From Bacteroidota bacterium (GTDB lineage Bacteria; Bacteroidota; Bacteroidia; Cytophagales; Cyclobacteriaceae): DNA of 64,000 bases. This document shows, piece by piece, positions 28,999-37,860 of this stretch. Below the pieces are notes generated by a model that worked only from the letters and a program-made list of their open reading frames with translations, ran no database searches and was not told the origin of the DNA. The position numbers were made by a program, and so were the translations under genes. The stretch lies in assembly GCA_016178785.1 (NCBI GenBank), contig JACOSO010000096.1:124001-188000 (forward strand), given 5' to 3'. Every line of letters starts with the position of its first letter. Positions within the stretch are counted from its first letter, which is position 1.

Positions 28999-30480
28999 AT
29001 GCAGAAACTCAGTCTCAGCCAAAACCTTCAACAAAAACTGTCGCCACAGCAGATTCAGTTCATTAAACTGCTGCAGGTGCCAACGGCTGAACTGGAGGGC
29101 CGTATTGAAGAGGAACTTGAGTTAAACCCTACGCTGGAGGAAGGTGAAGAAGACGAGCGTGAACCGGAACAAGAGACTGAAGTGACAGAGGATGATGCTC
29201 CCGAGGCTGCAACAGAGGCAGAGACTACATCTGACCCCAACGATGAGATCGACATCAAAGATTACCTGCGCGATGACGATTACAATAGTTATAAGACTTA
29301 CAGCGATGATGGCGAGGACGAGGACGACCGCGAAATGCCGATTGCCACGGCTTCATCTTTGCACGAGACATTGATGACACAGTTGGGATTCTTAGGTCTG
29401 GGTGAAAAGGAATATAACATTGGCAAGCAACTTATAGGAAGCATCGAGGGAGATGGCTACATCCGCAGGGAGCTTGAATCGATTGTGAATGATTTGGCAT
29501 TCTCTCAAGGGGTCGAAACCAATCTCGAAGAAGTTGAGAGGGCCCTGAAAAAAATTCAGACGTTTGATCCTGCAGGGATTGCCGCAAGAAATTTGCAAGA
29601 ATGCTTGATGCTTCAACTTGACCGGATAGATGACGGCCAGGATGTGGATGTGATTGTAGGGAAGCGAATCATCAGCGAGTGCTATGAAGAGTTCACTAAA
29701 AAGCATTACGCTAAAATTCTCAAGAAGCTTGACTTAGATGACGAAGAATACATTAAGGATGCCATTGAATTAATTGTTCGACTGAATCCTAAACCGGGTG
29801 GAGAAACTTCCAGCGGCCTGGTCAAAAATCAATATGTCATTCCTGATTTCATTCTCACCAACATCAACGGAAAACTTGAAGTGGCGCTCAACTCACGAAA
29901 CGCACCAGAGTTACGCGTGAGCCGTAGTTACAATGACATGTTTCAAGCTTACGATAAGAGCGATAAAAAAGATAAAAAACTTAAAGAAGCGGTTTCGTTT
30001 GTAAAACAAAAGCTCGATGCTGCACGGTGGTTTATCGATGCAATCAAACAACGCCAGCAAACATTGCTGAGAACCATGCGGGCCATTGTGGAGTTTCAAT
30101 ATGATTATTTCCTGGATGGCGATGAGACCAAACTCAAGCCAATGATCTTGAAAGACATTGCAGGGATGATCAACATGGACATCTCAACGGTGAGCCGGGT
30201 GGCAAGCAGCAAAACGGTTCAAACCGATTTCGGAACTTTCCCTCTTAAATATTTCTTTTCTGAAGGCATTGCAACTGACTCTGGCGAGGAAGCGAGCAGT
30301 CGCGAGGTGAAACAGATCATTAAAGACTTCATCAGTCAGGAAGATAAAAACAAGCCCTATTCAGACGATAAGCTTGAAGAGCTTCTTAATGAAAAAGGAT
30401 ACAACATTGCAAGAAGAACAGTTGCTAAATACCGCGAGCAACTGAACATACCCGTGGCGCGGCTGAGGAGAATGATCTGA
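28999..30480 (+). CDS. rpoN: RNA polymerase sigma-54 factor
   Basis: A 493-residue sigma factor unrelated to sigma-70. Region I is the Gln/Leu-rich N-terminus (LSLSQNLQQKLSPQQIQFIK), region II is a long acidic linker (about residues 50-110), and the core-binding and DNA-binding domains follow, ending with the RpoN box ARRTVAKYREQ. It reads -24/-12 promoters and needs an AAA+ activator; an NtrC-type activator is encoded at 59430-60815. I prefer the ATG at 28999 over a TTG at 28984. The gene is 2 bp upstream of the PAP2-like gene. Confidence 0.95.
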   Translation: MQKLSLSQNLQQKLSPQQIQFIKLLQVPTAELEGRIEEELELNPTLEEGEEDEREPEQETEVTEDDAPEAATEAETTSDPNDEIDIKDYLRDDDYNSYKTYSDDGEDEDDREMPIATASSLHETLMTQLGFLGLGEKEYNIGKQLIGSIEGDGYIRRELESIVNDLAFSQGVETNLEEVERALKKIQTFDPAGIAARNLQECLMLQLDRIDDGQDVDVIVGKRIISECYEEFTKKHYAKILKKLDLDDEEYIKDAIELIVRLNPKPGGETSSGLVKNQYVIPDFILTNINGKLEVALNSRNAPELRVSRSYNDMFQAYDKSDKKDKKLKEAVSFVKQKLDAARWFIDAIKQRQQTLLRTMRAIVEFQYDYFLDGDETKLKPMILKDIAGMINMDISTVSRVASSKTVQTDFGTFPLKYFFSEGIATDSGEEASSREVKQIIKDFISQEDKNKPYSDDKLEELLNEKGYNIARRTVAKYREQLNIPVARLRRMI

Positions 30481-30482
30481 GT

Positions 30483-31091
30483 GTGAGGACGGCTGCAAAA
30501 ATTATTTCTTTTATTTTTCATCCTTTGCTATTGGCAACTTATCTCGTATTGGTGCTGGGTATTTTTTTTCCTGCGATGCTGATGGTCAGTTTACCGAATT
30601 TGAAGTTGGTTGCTCTATTTGTTTTTGGTTTTACTTTTTTCATTCCAGTCATCAATCTTTGGTTGTTTCGTATTCTGGGAAACATCAGTTCACTACAGTT
30701 GGAATCACAACAAGAGCGCAAGACGCCATTTGTTTTTATCTCGATCATGTACATTGTTGTTGCATCCCTATTTTATTTCAAGCTTCCATTCAACAGCAAC
30801 TTCAATAAGCTGATGATGATTGTTGCTGCGCTGGTGGTGACAGCAACAGTGATCACATTTTTCCTCAAGGTGAGTGTGCACAGCTTGGCAATGGGCGGCT
30901 GGATAGGTATTTTACTTCCACTGATCAGGTTCTCGCCTGATTTACTTTGGCCAACGGCATCGATCATTGCGTTAAGTGGATTGGTGATTTCTTCCCGCTT
31001 GATTTTGAATGCACACACACTCCGCGAAACGATAATCGGAGTCATCGCAGGGCTGCTAGTTGGTTATGGGGGGATGATTGTAATGTTTTAG
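30483..31091 (+). CDS. PAP2-like membrane protein
   Basis: A 202-residue protein with about six spans that starts with GTG just after rpoN. The C-terminal half keeps the outline of a PAP2 phosphatase active site: VSVHSLAMGGW resembles the SxH motif, and SRLILNAHTLRETIIG resembles the final R...H...G motif. The N-terminal KxxxxxxRP motif is not clear (the QERKTPFV segment near residue 78 is the nearest candidate). It may be a lipid phosphatase or a relative that has lost activity. Confidence 0.75.
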   Translation: MRTAAKIISFIFHPLLLATYLVLVLGIFFPAMLMVSLPNLKLVALFVFGFTFFIPVINLWLFRILGNISSLQLESQQERKTPFVFISIMYIVVASLFYFKLPFNSNFNKLMMIVAALVVTATVITFFLKVSVHSLAMGGWIGILLPLIRFSPDLLWPTASIIALSGLVISSRLILNAHTLRETIIGVIAGLLVGYGGMIVMF

Positions 31092-31193
31092 TTTGTCAGG
31101 ATTCCATCCTTGACCAAGTTCAATTATTTTCTTAATTTGTATCTTGAGCCTCAGGCTCTTAACTATTTCGTTCCATTTTAATTACTTAGTGTT

Positions 31194-31463
31194 ATGAACA
31201 TTTTTGTTGCCCGTTTGAATTTCAAGACCAGGCGTGAAGACCTGGAAGCTGCATTTGCCAAGTTTGGCCAAGTGACTTCGGCCAAGATTGTGAAAGACCG
31301 TGATACCGGTCGCTCTAAAGGATTTGGTTTTGTTGAAATGGCCAACGATGAAGAAGGCCAAAAAGCTATTGCTGCTCTTAACGAAACTGAGCTTGATGGA
31401 CGTGTGATTGTAGTGAAACCCGCTAACCCCAAAGCGCCCGGAGACAAGTCGCAGGAAGGGTGA
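31194..31463 (+). CDS. RRM-domain RNA-binding protein
   Basis: An 89-residue single RRM. RNP2 is IFVARL (residues 3-8) and RNP1 is SKGFGFVEM (about residues 41-49), so the aromatic RNA-stacking residues are present. Bacterial proteins of this kind are often cold-induced and bind AU- or GU-rich RNA. The upstream 100-bp leader contains a small perfect palindrome (gagcctcaggctc, 31146-31158). A strong terminator follows at 31488. Confidence 0.92.
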   Translation: MNIFVARLNFKTRREDLEAAFAKFGQVTSAKIVKDRDTGRSKGFGFVEMANDEEGQKAIAALNETELDGRVIVVKPANPKAPGDKSQEG

Positions 31464-31487
31464 GCGTGAAGTAATCTGGTAAAAAAT

Positions 31488-31525
31488 AAAAAAGGCTGCT
31501 CATTCGGGCAGCCTCAATTTTTTAG
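31488..31525. terminator. Bidirectional terminator between RRM and DoxX genes
   Basis: A 7-bp stem (31493-31499 with 31508-31514) is flanked by an A-run on the left and a T-run on the right, so it can stop transcription from both converging genes. Confidence 0.85.
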
Positions 31526-31534
31526 GGTGCATCG

Positions 31535-31999
31535 TTAATGCGCCATCTTATTCATCTCCATTGCTTTTTCTTTCCTGCGTTTTTCATCGATTGAGAATTT
31601 ACCGGCACCAAAAACCATAAAAACGATCAATCCAAATAAAACTCCGATTGAAATCTCAAGTTCCATGTGGCTGCCGAGTGACATAAAACCTTTGGGTGCA
31701 TTTACCCAAATCACCGCACCAACCAAAATAGGCAGCTGAACCAAACACATGATGCGTGTAAGCAGCCCCAATGCAATGAGTGGTCCGCACAGCACGTGCG
31801 CAAATACGATGTAGTGCGCAATGGACGCGCCCGTATAAGCCATGTTCATCCCCTGGATGCTCATCTCCAGGCTGTCGATATTGTTCAAAAAACTGAAGCC
31901 CTTGTATGTAATGTAGCAACCAAGGACGATGCGAAAAATGTCAAGCCAGCCGGGACGATGTGAATTGCCCCAGTCTTCGATTTTGGTGATCATGCTCAT
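31535..31999 (-). CDS. DoxX-family membrane protein
   Basis: A 154-residue inner-membrane protein with four spans. Family features are RIVLGCYITYKGFSF near the N-terminus, HVLCGPLIALGLLTR in the middle and FGLIVFMVFGAGKFSID at the end. DoxX proteins are linked to thiol and oxidative stress or quinone-coupled processes, but the role of this one cannot be set from sequence. The Met at codon 3 is an alternative start. It is convergent with the RRM gene. Confidence 0.87.
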   Translation of the reverse strand: MSMITKIEDWGNSHRPGWLDIFRIVLGCYITYKGFSFLNNIDSLEMSIQGMNMAYTGASIAHYIVFAHVLCGPLIALGLLTRIMCLVQLPILVGAVIWVNAPKGFMSLGSHMELEISIGVLFGLIVFMVFGAGKFSIDEKRRKEKAMEMNKMAH

Positions 32000-32071
32000 A
32001 GCGCAGGGGATTAAAATGTTGTTTTACAAAGTTTAATAAATTTTGAGGAGAAAGACAATGAAAACACATCA

Positions 32072-32932
32072 TTACTTCATGTATTTTGACGGCTGCTTTC
32101 CAATCACGCGCTTAAAAATGCGATTGAAGTTGGAAATATTATTGAAGCCCGATTGATAGCAAACATCTTGAACGGTCAGATCTTTGTTGATCAACAAACG
32201 GCAGGCGTTGCTCACACGTACTTCATTCAAAAAAGAAGTGTAAGTCTTCTGCGTATGCATTTTAAAATAGCGACAAAAAGCTTCGACTGAAAGATGGGCA
32301 ACTTCTGCAGCTTCCTCGAGATAAATTTTGCGGTGGCTTTCACGAAAAGTGAATTGCAAAATTGCATTCATCCGTTTGCCTTCTTCCGATTTAAAATCTC
32401 CGGATGGTGATACTGCTAAAAACTTTCCCTTAGATTCGGTAAGTTTTTTTAACAGGGAAAGAAATAGAACGAGCTTATGAACTCCGTTGGAACTTTTCAA
32501 GTCGCAAATGATTTCAATCATTTCGTCTTTGGCCTTACCAATGATTTGCATGCCTCTGGAAGTGCGGGTCGCGAATTTTCTTACCGCCTTCATCTCCTCC
32601 AATTGCCAGAAAGAACTGCCCATATAATTTTCATTGAAATAGATTGAAACCGCCTTCGATCTCAATTTGCTTTTAGGGAGAAAGAAATTTTTGTCACTTC
32701 TGAACACGTGCGGCTGTCCACTTCCAATAACGAATAAATCGTTGGGTGCAAACCGCCCCACATAATCGCCTGCAATCAAAGTGCCTTCTCCTTCCTCAAT
32801 CAGCATGATCTGGATTTCAGAATGCTGATGCAACTGGTCATAAAAGTGCCTTCCCCTATCCAGTTGGAAGCGGAAAGCTTCTTTTTTGATTTGAGGAACA
32901 TTGAATGCAACAACTTTTAGGGAATTCGACAT
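32072..32932 (-). CDS. AraC-family transcriptional regulator
   Basis: A 286-residue regulator. The N-terminal cupin-type sensor domain (QLHQHSEIQIMLIEEGEGTL, residues about 33-55) may bind a small ligand. The C-terminal part has two helix-turn-helix motifs (YLEEAAEVAHLSVEAFCRYF and VQDVCYQSGFNNISNFNRIF). It is divergent from the four hydroxyproline-degradation genes across a 181-bp gap, so it is the probable pathway activator responding to hydroxyproline or an intermediate. That regulatory link is an inference from position. Confidence 0.92.
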   Translation of the reverse strand: MSNSLKVVAFNVPQIKKEAFRFQLDRGRHFYDQLHQHSEIQIMLIEEGEGTLIAGDYVGRFAPNDLFVIGSGQPHVFRSDKNFFLPKSKLRSKAVSIYFNENYMGSSFWQLEEMKAVRKFATRTSRGMQIIGKAKDEMIEIICDLKSSNGVHKLVLFLSLLKKLTESKGKFLAVSPSGDFKSEEGKRMNAILQFTFRESHRKIYLEEAAEVAHLSVEAFCRYFKMHTQKTYTSFLNEVRVSNACRLLINKDLTVQDVCYQSGFNNISNFNRIFKRVIGKQPSKYMK

Positions 32933-33113
32933 TTAAAATTCAATATTCAAAATCATCTGATCCCAAATTTAAAGCTTCGATCTTGACAAATCATTAGAAA
33001 TCAAATTTTGAATCTTGAATATAAATGTCAAAATAGTACCAGTATTGGATATTTTCAAATGATCCCCTACGAAGGTAGCCAAGTACCTTTGTATCAAAAT
33101 AAATATTCAGCGT
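32933..33113. promoter_or_regulatory. Divergent control region of the hydroxyproline genes
   Basis: The gap holds a -7-like element TACCTTTG at 33084-33091 pointing right, 22 bp before the first catabolic gene. An inverted pair ttgaca (32982 region) and tgtcaa (33027 region) about 45 bp apart could be an AraC operator. The left half is of the ttcaaaattt intergenic repeat class. The operator call is tentative; the promoter element is clearer. Confidence 0.5.
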
Positions 33114-34010
33114 ATGGCTATCGAATGGAAAGGTGTTTTCCCTGCACTTACAACTAAGTTCACGAGCGATGACAAACTCGACTTTGTCATGTTTGAAAAA
33201 AACCTGAAAGCTCAACTCGAGGCAGGAGTTGACGGAATAATTTTAGGTGGTACGCTGGGTGAAGCCAGTGTGCTGACCAATGAGGAGAAATTTTCCCTCG
33301 TCAAATTTGCTTCAGAAAAAACTACGGGCAAGGTTCCTGTTGTGATGAACATTGCTGAGGGAAGTACACGTGAGGCTGTTAGACAAGCGGCCGAGGCAGA
33401 GAAAAATGGCGCTAAAGGTTTGATGATGCTGCCTCCCATGCGGTACAAATCTGATCATCGGGAAACAGTGGCTTATTATAAGGCCGTTGCTTCATCGACA
33501 AATTTGCCTATCATGGTCTATAACAATCCTGTCGATTACAAAATCGAGGTCACTTTGGATATGTTTGCTGAATTGGCAGAAGAAAAAAATATTCAGGCGG
33601 TGAAAGAATCAACTCGCGATATTTCCAACGTCACACGAATGATCAATCGTTTTGGCGATCGCTTTAAAATTTTATGTGGAGTTGATACACTTGCCATGGA
33701 AGAATTGGTGATGGGCGCTCAGGGTTGGGTAGCTGGTTTAGTTTGTGCATTTCCAAAAGAAACCGTGGCAGTGTATCAATTGGTGAAGCAGGGGAAACTT
33801 GATGAAGCCTTGAAGATTTATCGATGGTTTCTCCCCTTGCTGGAACTGGATATTCATCCGAAATTGGTCCAGTACATCAAGCTTGCGGAACAAGAAGCAG
33901 GAATCGGAACTGAACACGTTCGTGCTCCAAGACTCACGTTAGCTGGCGAAGAACGTGAACGCGTTTTGAAGATTATCAAAGATGGAATAAAGTCGCGTCC
34001 TAATTTGTAA
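33114..34010 (+). CDS. DHDPS/NAL-family lyase, probable 1-pyrroline-4-hydroxy-2-carboxylate deaminase
   Basis: A 298-residue TIM-barrel Schiff-base enzyme with GTLGEASVLTNEEK near residue 45, the catalytic-Tyr motif YNNP near residue 138 and the Schiff-base Lys in QAVKEST near residue 165. Family members include dihydrodipicolinate synthase and sugar-acid aldolases. Next to a hydroxyproline epimerase, a D-amino-acid oxidase and a 2-oxoglutarate-semialdehyde dehydrogenase, the expected role is deamination of pyrroline-hydroxy-carboxylate to 2-oxoglutarate semialdehyde. It is first of four genes, 18 bp before the dehydrogenase. Confidence 0.87.
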   Translation: MAIEWKGVFPALTTKFTSDDKLDFVMFEKNLKAQLEAGVDGIILGGTLGEASVLTNEEKFSLVKFASEKTTGKVPVVMNIAEGSTREAVRQAAEAEKNGAKGLMMLPPMRYKSDHRETVAYYKAVASSTNLPIMVYNNPVDYKIEVTLDMFAELAEEKNIQAVKESTRDISNVTRMINRFGDRFKILCGVDTLAMEELVMGAQGWVAGLVCAFPKETVAVYQLVKQGKLDEALKIYRWFLPLLELDIHPKLVQYIKLAEQEAGIGTEHVRAPRLTLAGEERERVLKIIKDGIKSRPNL

Positions 34011-34028
34011 TTTATAATCATAAATGTT

Positions 34029-35507
34029 ATGAATTTCATCGATGCTACCCCACTACAAGTTGATGCAGCTTTGCGCGAAGCTCAACTTGCATTTCTTTCT
34101 TACAAAAACATCAGCGGAAAAAAGAAAGCGGATTTTTTGCGAGAAATCGCAAATGAAATAGAAGCACTTGGTCAGCAACTTGTGGAGACTGCTATGCGAG
34201 AGACTAATCTGACGGAAGCACGCATCGTAGGAGAACGTACCAGAACCACCGGCCATTGCAGAATGTTTGCTGACCTTGTTGAGGAAGGTTCGTGGGTAGA
34301 TGCACGTATTGATACTGCCCTACCTAATCGAACGCCTGCTCCAAAACCTGATCTCAGAAAAATGTTAATGCCTCTTGGGCCTGTAGTTGTTTTTGGTGCC
34401 GCTAATTTTCCTTTAGCTTATTCAACCATGGGTGGCGATTCAGTTTCTGCACTTGCAGCTGGGTGCCCTGTGATTGTCAAGGCACATCCTGCGCACGCAG
34501 AAACTTCAACTTTAGTGGCAGGAGCAATTCAAAAGGCAATTGAGAAAACAGGGATGCCATCAACTGTTTTTCAGCATCTTTATGGAAAGAGTTTTGAAGT
34601 TGGTCAAGCGCTCGTTAATCATCCTCTGACAAAGGCGGTTGGCTTTACAGGTTCACTCGCTGGCGGAAAAGCACTATTTGATTTGGCCAACAAAAGGCAT
34701 GAGCCAATTCCTGTATTCGCTGAGATGAGCAGCGTCAATCCCGTAGTATTGCTACCGGAAAGTTTGAAAATCGATTTCGAAAAAACTGCTTCACTCTTGG
34801 CAGGTTCAATCACTTTAGGAGTGGGGCAGTTTTGTACCAACCCGGGATTGATCATCGCTATTGAAAATGATGGCTTGAGAAATCTCGCTCAAAAACTCTC
34901 TGAAGAAATCGTTAAAATATTGCCTGGCAATATGCTCCATCAGGGCATTGCAGACAATTATAATAGAAGGTTGGTAGAAACTTTGAAGCAACAAGGGGTA
35001 TCAATCGAAGCTGAATCTATTCAAAAGGGAAATGAGCATCAAGGTCATGCGGTCATTGCTTCGGTTTATGCCGAACAGTTTTTAAAAAATCACCTCTTGG
35101 CCGAAGAAGTATTTGGTCCTTTCTCTTTGATTATAAAATGCAAAGACCTCACTGAACTTCATTCGGTGATCAACCACGGCAAAGGTCAGCTTACCTCAAG
35201 TATTATCGGTCACGAAGACGAAATTGAAAAACACAAAAACCTGATCAATGTTTTGATTGAGAAGGCGGGCCGATTGATCATCAATGGAGTGCCTACCGGA
35301 GTGGAAGTCTGTCCTTCCCAAAATCATGGGGGCCCCTACCCTGCTACAACTGATTCAAGATTTACTGCTGTCGGAACAGACGCCATCAAGCGCTTTGCCC
35401 GACCGGTTGCCTTCCAAAATTTTTCTGATGCCCTTCTTCCGAACGAATTGAGAGAAGCTAATCCACTTGGAATTTGGAGGCTTTATAATAACGAATGGAA
35501 AAAGTAG
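34029..35507 (+). CDS. Aldehyde dehydrogenase, probable 2,5-dioxovalerate (2-oxoglutarate semialdehyde) dehydrogenase
   Basis: A 492-residue NAD(P)-dependent aldehyde dehydrogenase. It shows the cofactor-binding region VVVFGAANFPLAYS, the catalytic Glu in FAEMSSVNPV and the catalytic Cys in GVGQFCTNPG. The sequence style (ANFPLAYSTMGGDSVSALAAG, GQFCTNPGL) is that of dioxovalerate dehydrogenases. In the hydroxyproline pathway it would oxidise 2-oxoglutarate semialdehyde to 2-oxoglutarate. It is in line with the lyase, epimerase and oxidase genes. Confidence 0.92.
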   Translation: MNFIDATPLQVDAALREAQLAFLSYKNISGKKKADFLREIANEIEALGQQLVETAMRETNLTEARIVGERTRTTGHCRMFADLVEEGSWVDARIDTALPNRTPAPKPDLRKMLMPLGPVVVFGAANFPLAYSTMGGDSVSALAAGCPVIVKAHPAHAETSTLVAGAIQKAIEKTGMPSTVFQHLYGKSFEVGQALVNHPLTKAVGFTGSLAGGKALFDLANKRHEPIPVFAEMSSVNPVVLLPESLKIDFEKTASLLAGSITLGVGQFCTNPGLIIAIENDGLRNLAQKLSEEIVKILPGNMLHQGIADNYNRRLVETLKQQGVSIEAESIQKGNEHQGHAVIASVYAEQFLKNHLLAEEVFGPFSLIIKCKDLTELHSVINHGKGQLTSSIIGHEDEIEKHKNLINVLIEKAGRLIINGVPTGVEVCPSQNHGGPYPATTDSRFTAVGTDAIKRFARPVAFQNFSDALLPNELREANPLGIWRLYNNEWKK

Positions 35508-35575
35508 GCAGTCGGCAGTTCCGGTTTACTCAACCTGCCAACTGCTGTCTGCCTGCTGCCAACTATCAAGAAACA
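35505..35575. repeat. Intergenic inverted repeat, ggcagt/actgcc class
   Basis: Between the dehydrogenase and epimerase genes, gtaggcagtcggcagtt is answered by a diverged inverted copy (caactgctgtctgcctgc). It interrupts what is otherwise a tight gene run and could form a hairpin in the transcript. Confidence 0.5.
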
Positions 35576-35577
35576 AA

Positions 35578-36579
35578 ATGAAGAAGACATTTTTCTGCAT
35601 CGATGCACACACATGTGGCAATCCCGTAAGGCTAGTTGCCGGAGGTGGTCCGCAACTCGAGGGAAAAAACATGAGTGAAAAGCGTCAGCACTTTTTACGC
35701 GAGTACGATTGGATTCGCAAAGGTTTGATGTTTGAACCTCGTGGCCACGACATGATGAGTGGAAGTATTTTGTATCCTCCAACAGATCCGGCAAATGACA
35801 TTGGTGTTTTGTTTATCGAGACGAGTGGCTGCTTGCCGATGTGTGGCCACGGAACAATTGGCACTGTAACGATTGCTATTGAAGAAGGATTAGTGATTCC
35901 AAAAACACCAGGCATTTTAAATTTGGAAGTGCCCGCAGGTTTGGTTCGAATCGAATACAAGCAAGAAGGAAAAAAAGTGAAGTCGGTGAAGATCAAAAAT
36001 GTGAAAGCTTATCTCGCTGCTGAAAACATTAAAGCAGAATGTCCTGAATTAGGTGAGTTGACGCTTGATGTTTCTTATGGAGGAAATTTTTATGCGATAG
36101 TAGATGTACAAAAAAAATTTCCTGGACTCGAACATTTCACAGCCGATCAATTGATCAGTTGGAGTCGTGAACTAAGAAAAGATATCAATCGAAAGCATAC
36201 GTTCGTTCATCCTGAAAATCCAACAATCAACGGATGCAGTCATATTTTATGGACAGGCAAAACAATTGATCCTCAATCGACAGCTCGCAACGCAGTTTTC
36301 TATGGCGACAAAGCAATTGATCGCTCGCCTTGTGGCACGGGCACATCAGCCCGATTGGCTCAGTGGCATGCGAAAGGGAAATTGAAACCGGGCGAAGAGT
36401 TTATCCATGAAAGTATCATCGGCTCAAAATTCATCGGGCGAATAGAAGAGGTGACTGAGCTCGCTGGTAAGCCTGCCATCATTCCAAGTGTAGAAGGTTG
36501 GGCAAAAGTTTATGGATACAACACAATCACTATTGATCCCGCGGATGATCCATATGCGTATGGGTTCCAGGTGCTCTAA
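35578..36579 (+). CDS. lhpA: 4-hydroxyproline epimerase (proline racemase family)
   Basis: A 333-residue cofactor-independent epimerase converting trans-4-hydroxy-L-proline to the cis-D isomer. Both catalytic thiols are present: Cys89 in MCGHGTIG and Cys252 in DRSPCGTGTSAR. The Cys pair separates epimerases from the trans-3-hydroxyproline dehydratases, which have Thr at the second site. The ATG at 35578 gives the usual family start (MKKTFFCIDAHTCGNPVR); the longer in-frame reading upstream runs into the dehydrogenase and is rejected. Confidence 0.92.
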   Translation: MKKTFFCIDAHTCGNPVRLVAGGGPQLEGKNMSEKRQHFLREYDWIRKGLMFEPRGHDMMSGSILYPPTDPANDIGVLFIETSGCLPMCGHGTIGTVTIAIEEGLVIPKTPGILNLEVPAGLVRIEYKQEGKKVKSVKIKNVKAYLAAENIKAECPELGELTLDVSYGGNFYAIVDVQKKFPGLEHFTADQLISWSRELRKDINRKHTFVHPENPTINGCSHILWTGKTIDPQSTARNAVFYGDKAIDRSPCGTGTSARLAQWHAKGKLKPGEEFIHESIIGSKFIGRIEEVTELAGKPAIIPSVEGWAKVYGYNTITIDPADDPYAYGFQVL

Positions 36580-36615
36580 GAAAATTTTGAATGTTGAATT
36601 TTAAATCATGATTTC

Positions 36616-37860
36616 TTGAAAGTCGGAATTATCGGAGGCGGAGTTATAGGGTTAAGCTCTGCTTACTATTTACAAAAGTCAGGTCATGAAGTTACCATCA
36701 TCGATCAAGGTGATTTGAGTGAGGGATGTTCCTACGGCAATGCAGGCATGATAGTGCCAAGTCATTTCATTCCATTGGCCGCGCCTGGTATGATCGCGAA
36801 GGGAATTCGCTGGATGTTTAATTCATCGAGTCCGTTTTATGTGAAGCCGAGGTTCGATCTCGATCTATTAAAATGGGGATATCAATTTTATAAAAATTCG
36901 AATCAAGATCATGTTAGGAATTCCGCGATTGCTCTGAAGGAAATCAGTTTGCTCAGCAAGGCTATGTATCAACAGCTGAATAAAGATTTATTGTTTGATT
37001 TTGGTTATTGTGAACGGGGGTTGATGATGCTCTATAAAACCAAAGAAGCAGAGCATGAAGAAAAGGAAACGGCAGCAATGGCCAGCGAATATGGAATTGA
37101 GGCAAGAATTCTAACACCCGAGGAAGTTCAGCAATTAGAGCCCGAAGTAAAAGTAAGCGTGCGCGGGGGAATTTATTTCCCTGGCGATGCTCATCTTACC
37201 CCGAATGCCCTCATGAAAGGATTGCGAGAATACTTGAAAGAGAGAATTCACTTTCTCACTAACACGAAGGTTACTGATTTTGAATTTGAAAATAAAAAAA
37301 TAAAAAATATTCAAACAGATAAAGGGGAATTCGCTTTTGACACTATTGTCATAGCGTGTGGCTCGTGGTCAGGACTTGTAACAAAAAAACTGAATTTGAA
37401 TTTGCCAATGCAGGCCGGGAAGGGATATAGCTTCACCTTACCTGACGTAATAAAAAATATTCACATTCCATCCATTTTATTGGAGGGTCGTGTTGCAGTT
37501 ACCCCTATGGGAAATTCTCTTCGCTTTGGTGGAACAATGGAGATCACGGGAATTGATCATTCGATAAATATGAATCGTGTAAAAGGCATTATCAACACGA
37601 TTTCAGATTTTTATCCAGAAATGAAAGTTAAAATTCCTCCTTCCGAAAAAATATGGCACGGCCTTCGTCCTTGCTCTCCCGATGGCATGCCTTATATTGG
37701 CAGATCAAAAAAAATTGAAAATCTGGTTTTAGCAACAGGTCATTCCATGCTTGGAGTTAGTCTCGCACCAGGTACAGGGAAACTAATCTCGGAGATTATT
37801 AATGAAGAGAAAATAAGTACAGATATGAAAATGCTTGACCCCGAGCGCTTTCATCGATAA
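36616..37860 (+). CDS. FAD-dependent D-amino-acid dehydrogenase, probable D-hydroxyproline dehydrogenase
   Basis: A 414-residue DAO-fold flavoenzyme. The dinucleotide-binding motif GIIGGGVIGLSSAYYL begins at residue 4, and the C-terminal substrate/FAD region includes GLRPCSPDGMPYIG and GHSMLGVSLAPGTGKL. It follows the epimerase and would oxidise cis-4-hydroxy-D-proline to the pyrroline used by the lyase. The start is TTG at 36616, as an upstream ATG at 36608 runs into a stop at once. Its 3' end overlaps the convergent nuclease gene by 10 bp. Confidence 0.9.
   Translation: MKVGIIGGGVIGLSSAYYLQKSGHEVTIIDQGDLSEGCSYGNAGMIVPSHFIPLAAPGMIAKGIRWMFNSSSPFYVKPRFDLDLLKWGYQFYKNSNQDHVRNSAIALKEISLLSKAMYQQLNKDLLFDFGYCERGLMMLYKTKEAEHEEKETAAMASEYGIEARILTPEEVQQLEPEVKVSVRGGIYFPGDAHLTPNALMKGLREYLKERIHFLTNTKVTDFEFENKKIKNIQTDKGEFAFDTIVIACGSWSGLVTKKLNLNLPMQAGKGYSFTLPDVIKNIHIPSILLEGRVAVTPMGNSLRFGGTMEITGIDHSINMNRVKGIINTISDFYPEMKVKIPPSEKIWHGLRPCSPDGMPYIGRSKKIENLVLATGHSMLGVSLAPGTGKLISEIINEEKISTDMKMLDPERFHR

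Noticed and set aside
31146-31158. Palindrome gagcctcaggctc in the leader of the RRM gene
   Set aside because: Too short, with no T-run and no second copy; not enough to call a thermosensor or attenuator.
35467-35577. N-terminal extension of the hydroxyproline epimerase
   Set aside because: It covers the end of the dehydrogenase gene and a repeat-like gap; the protein family begins at 35578.
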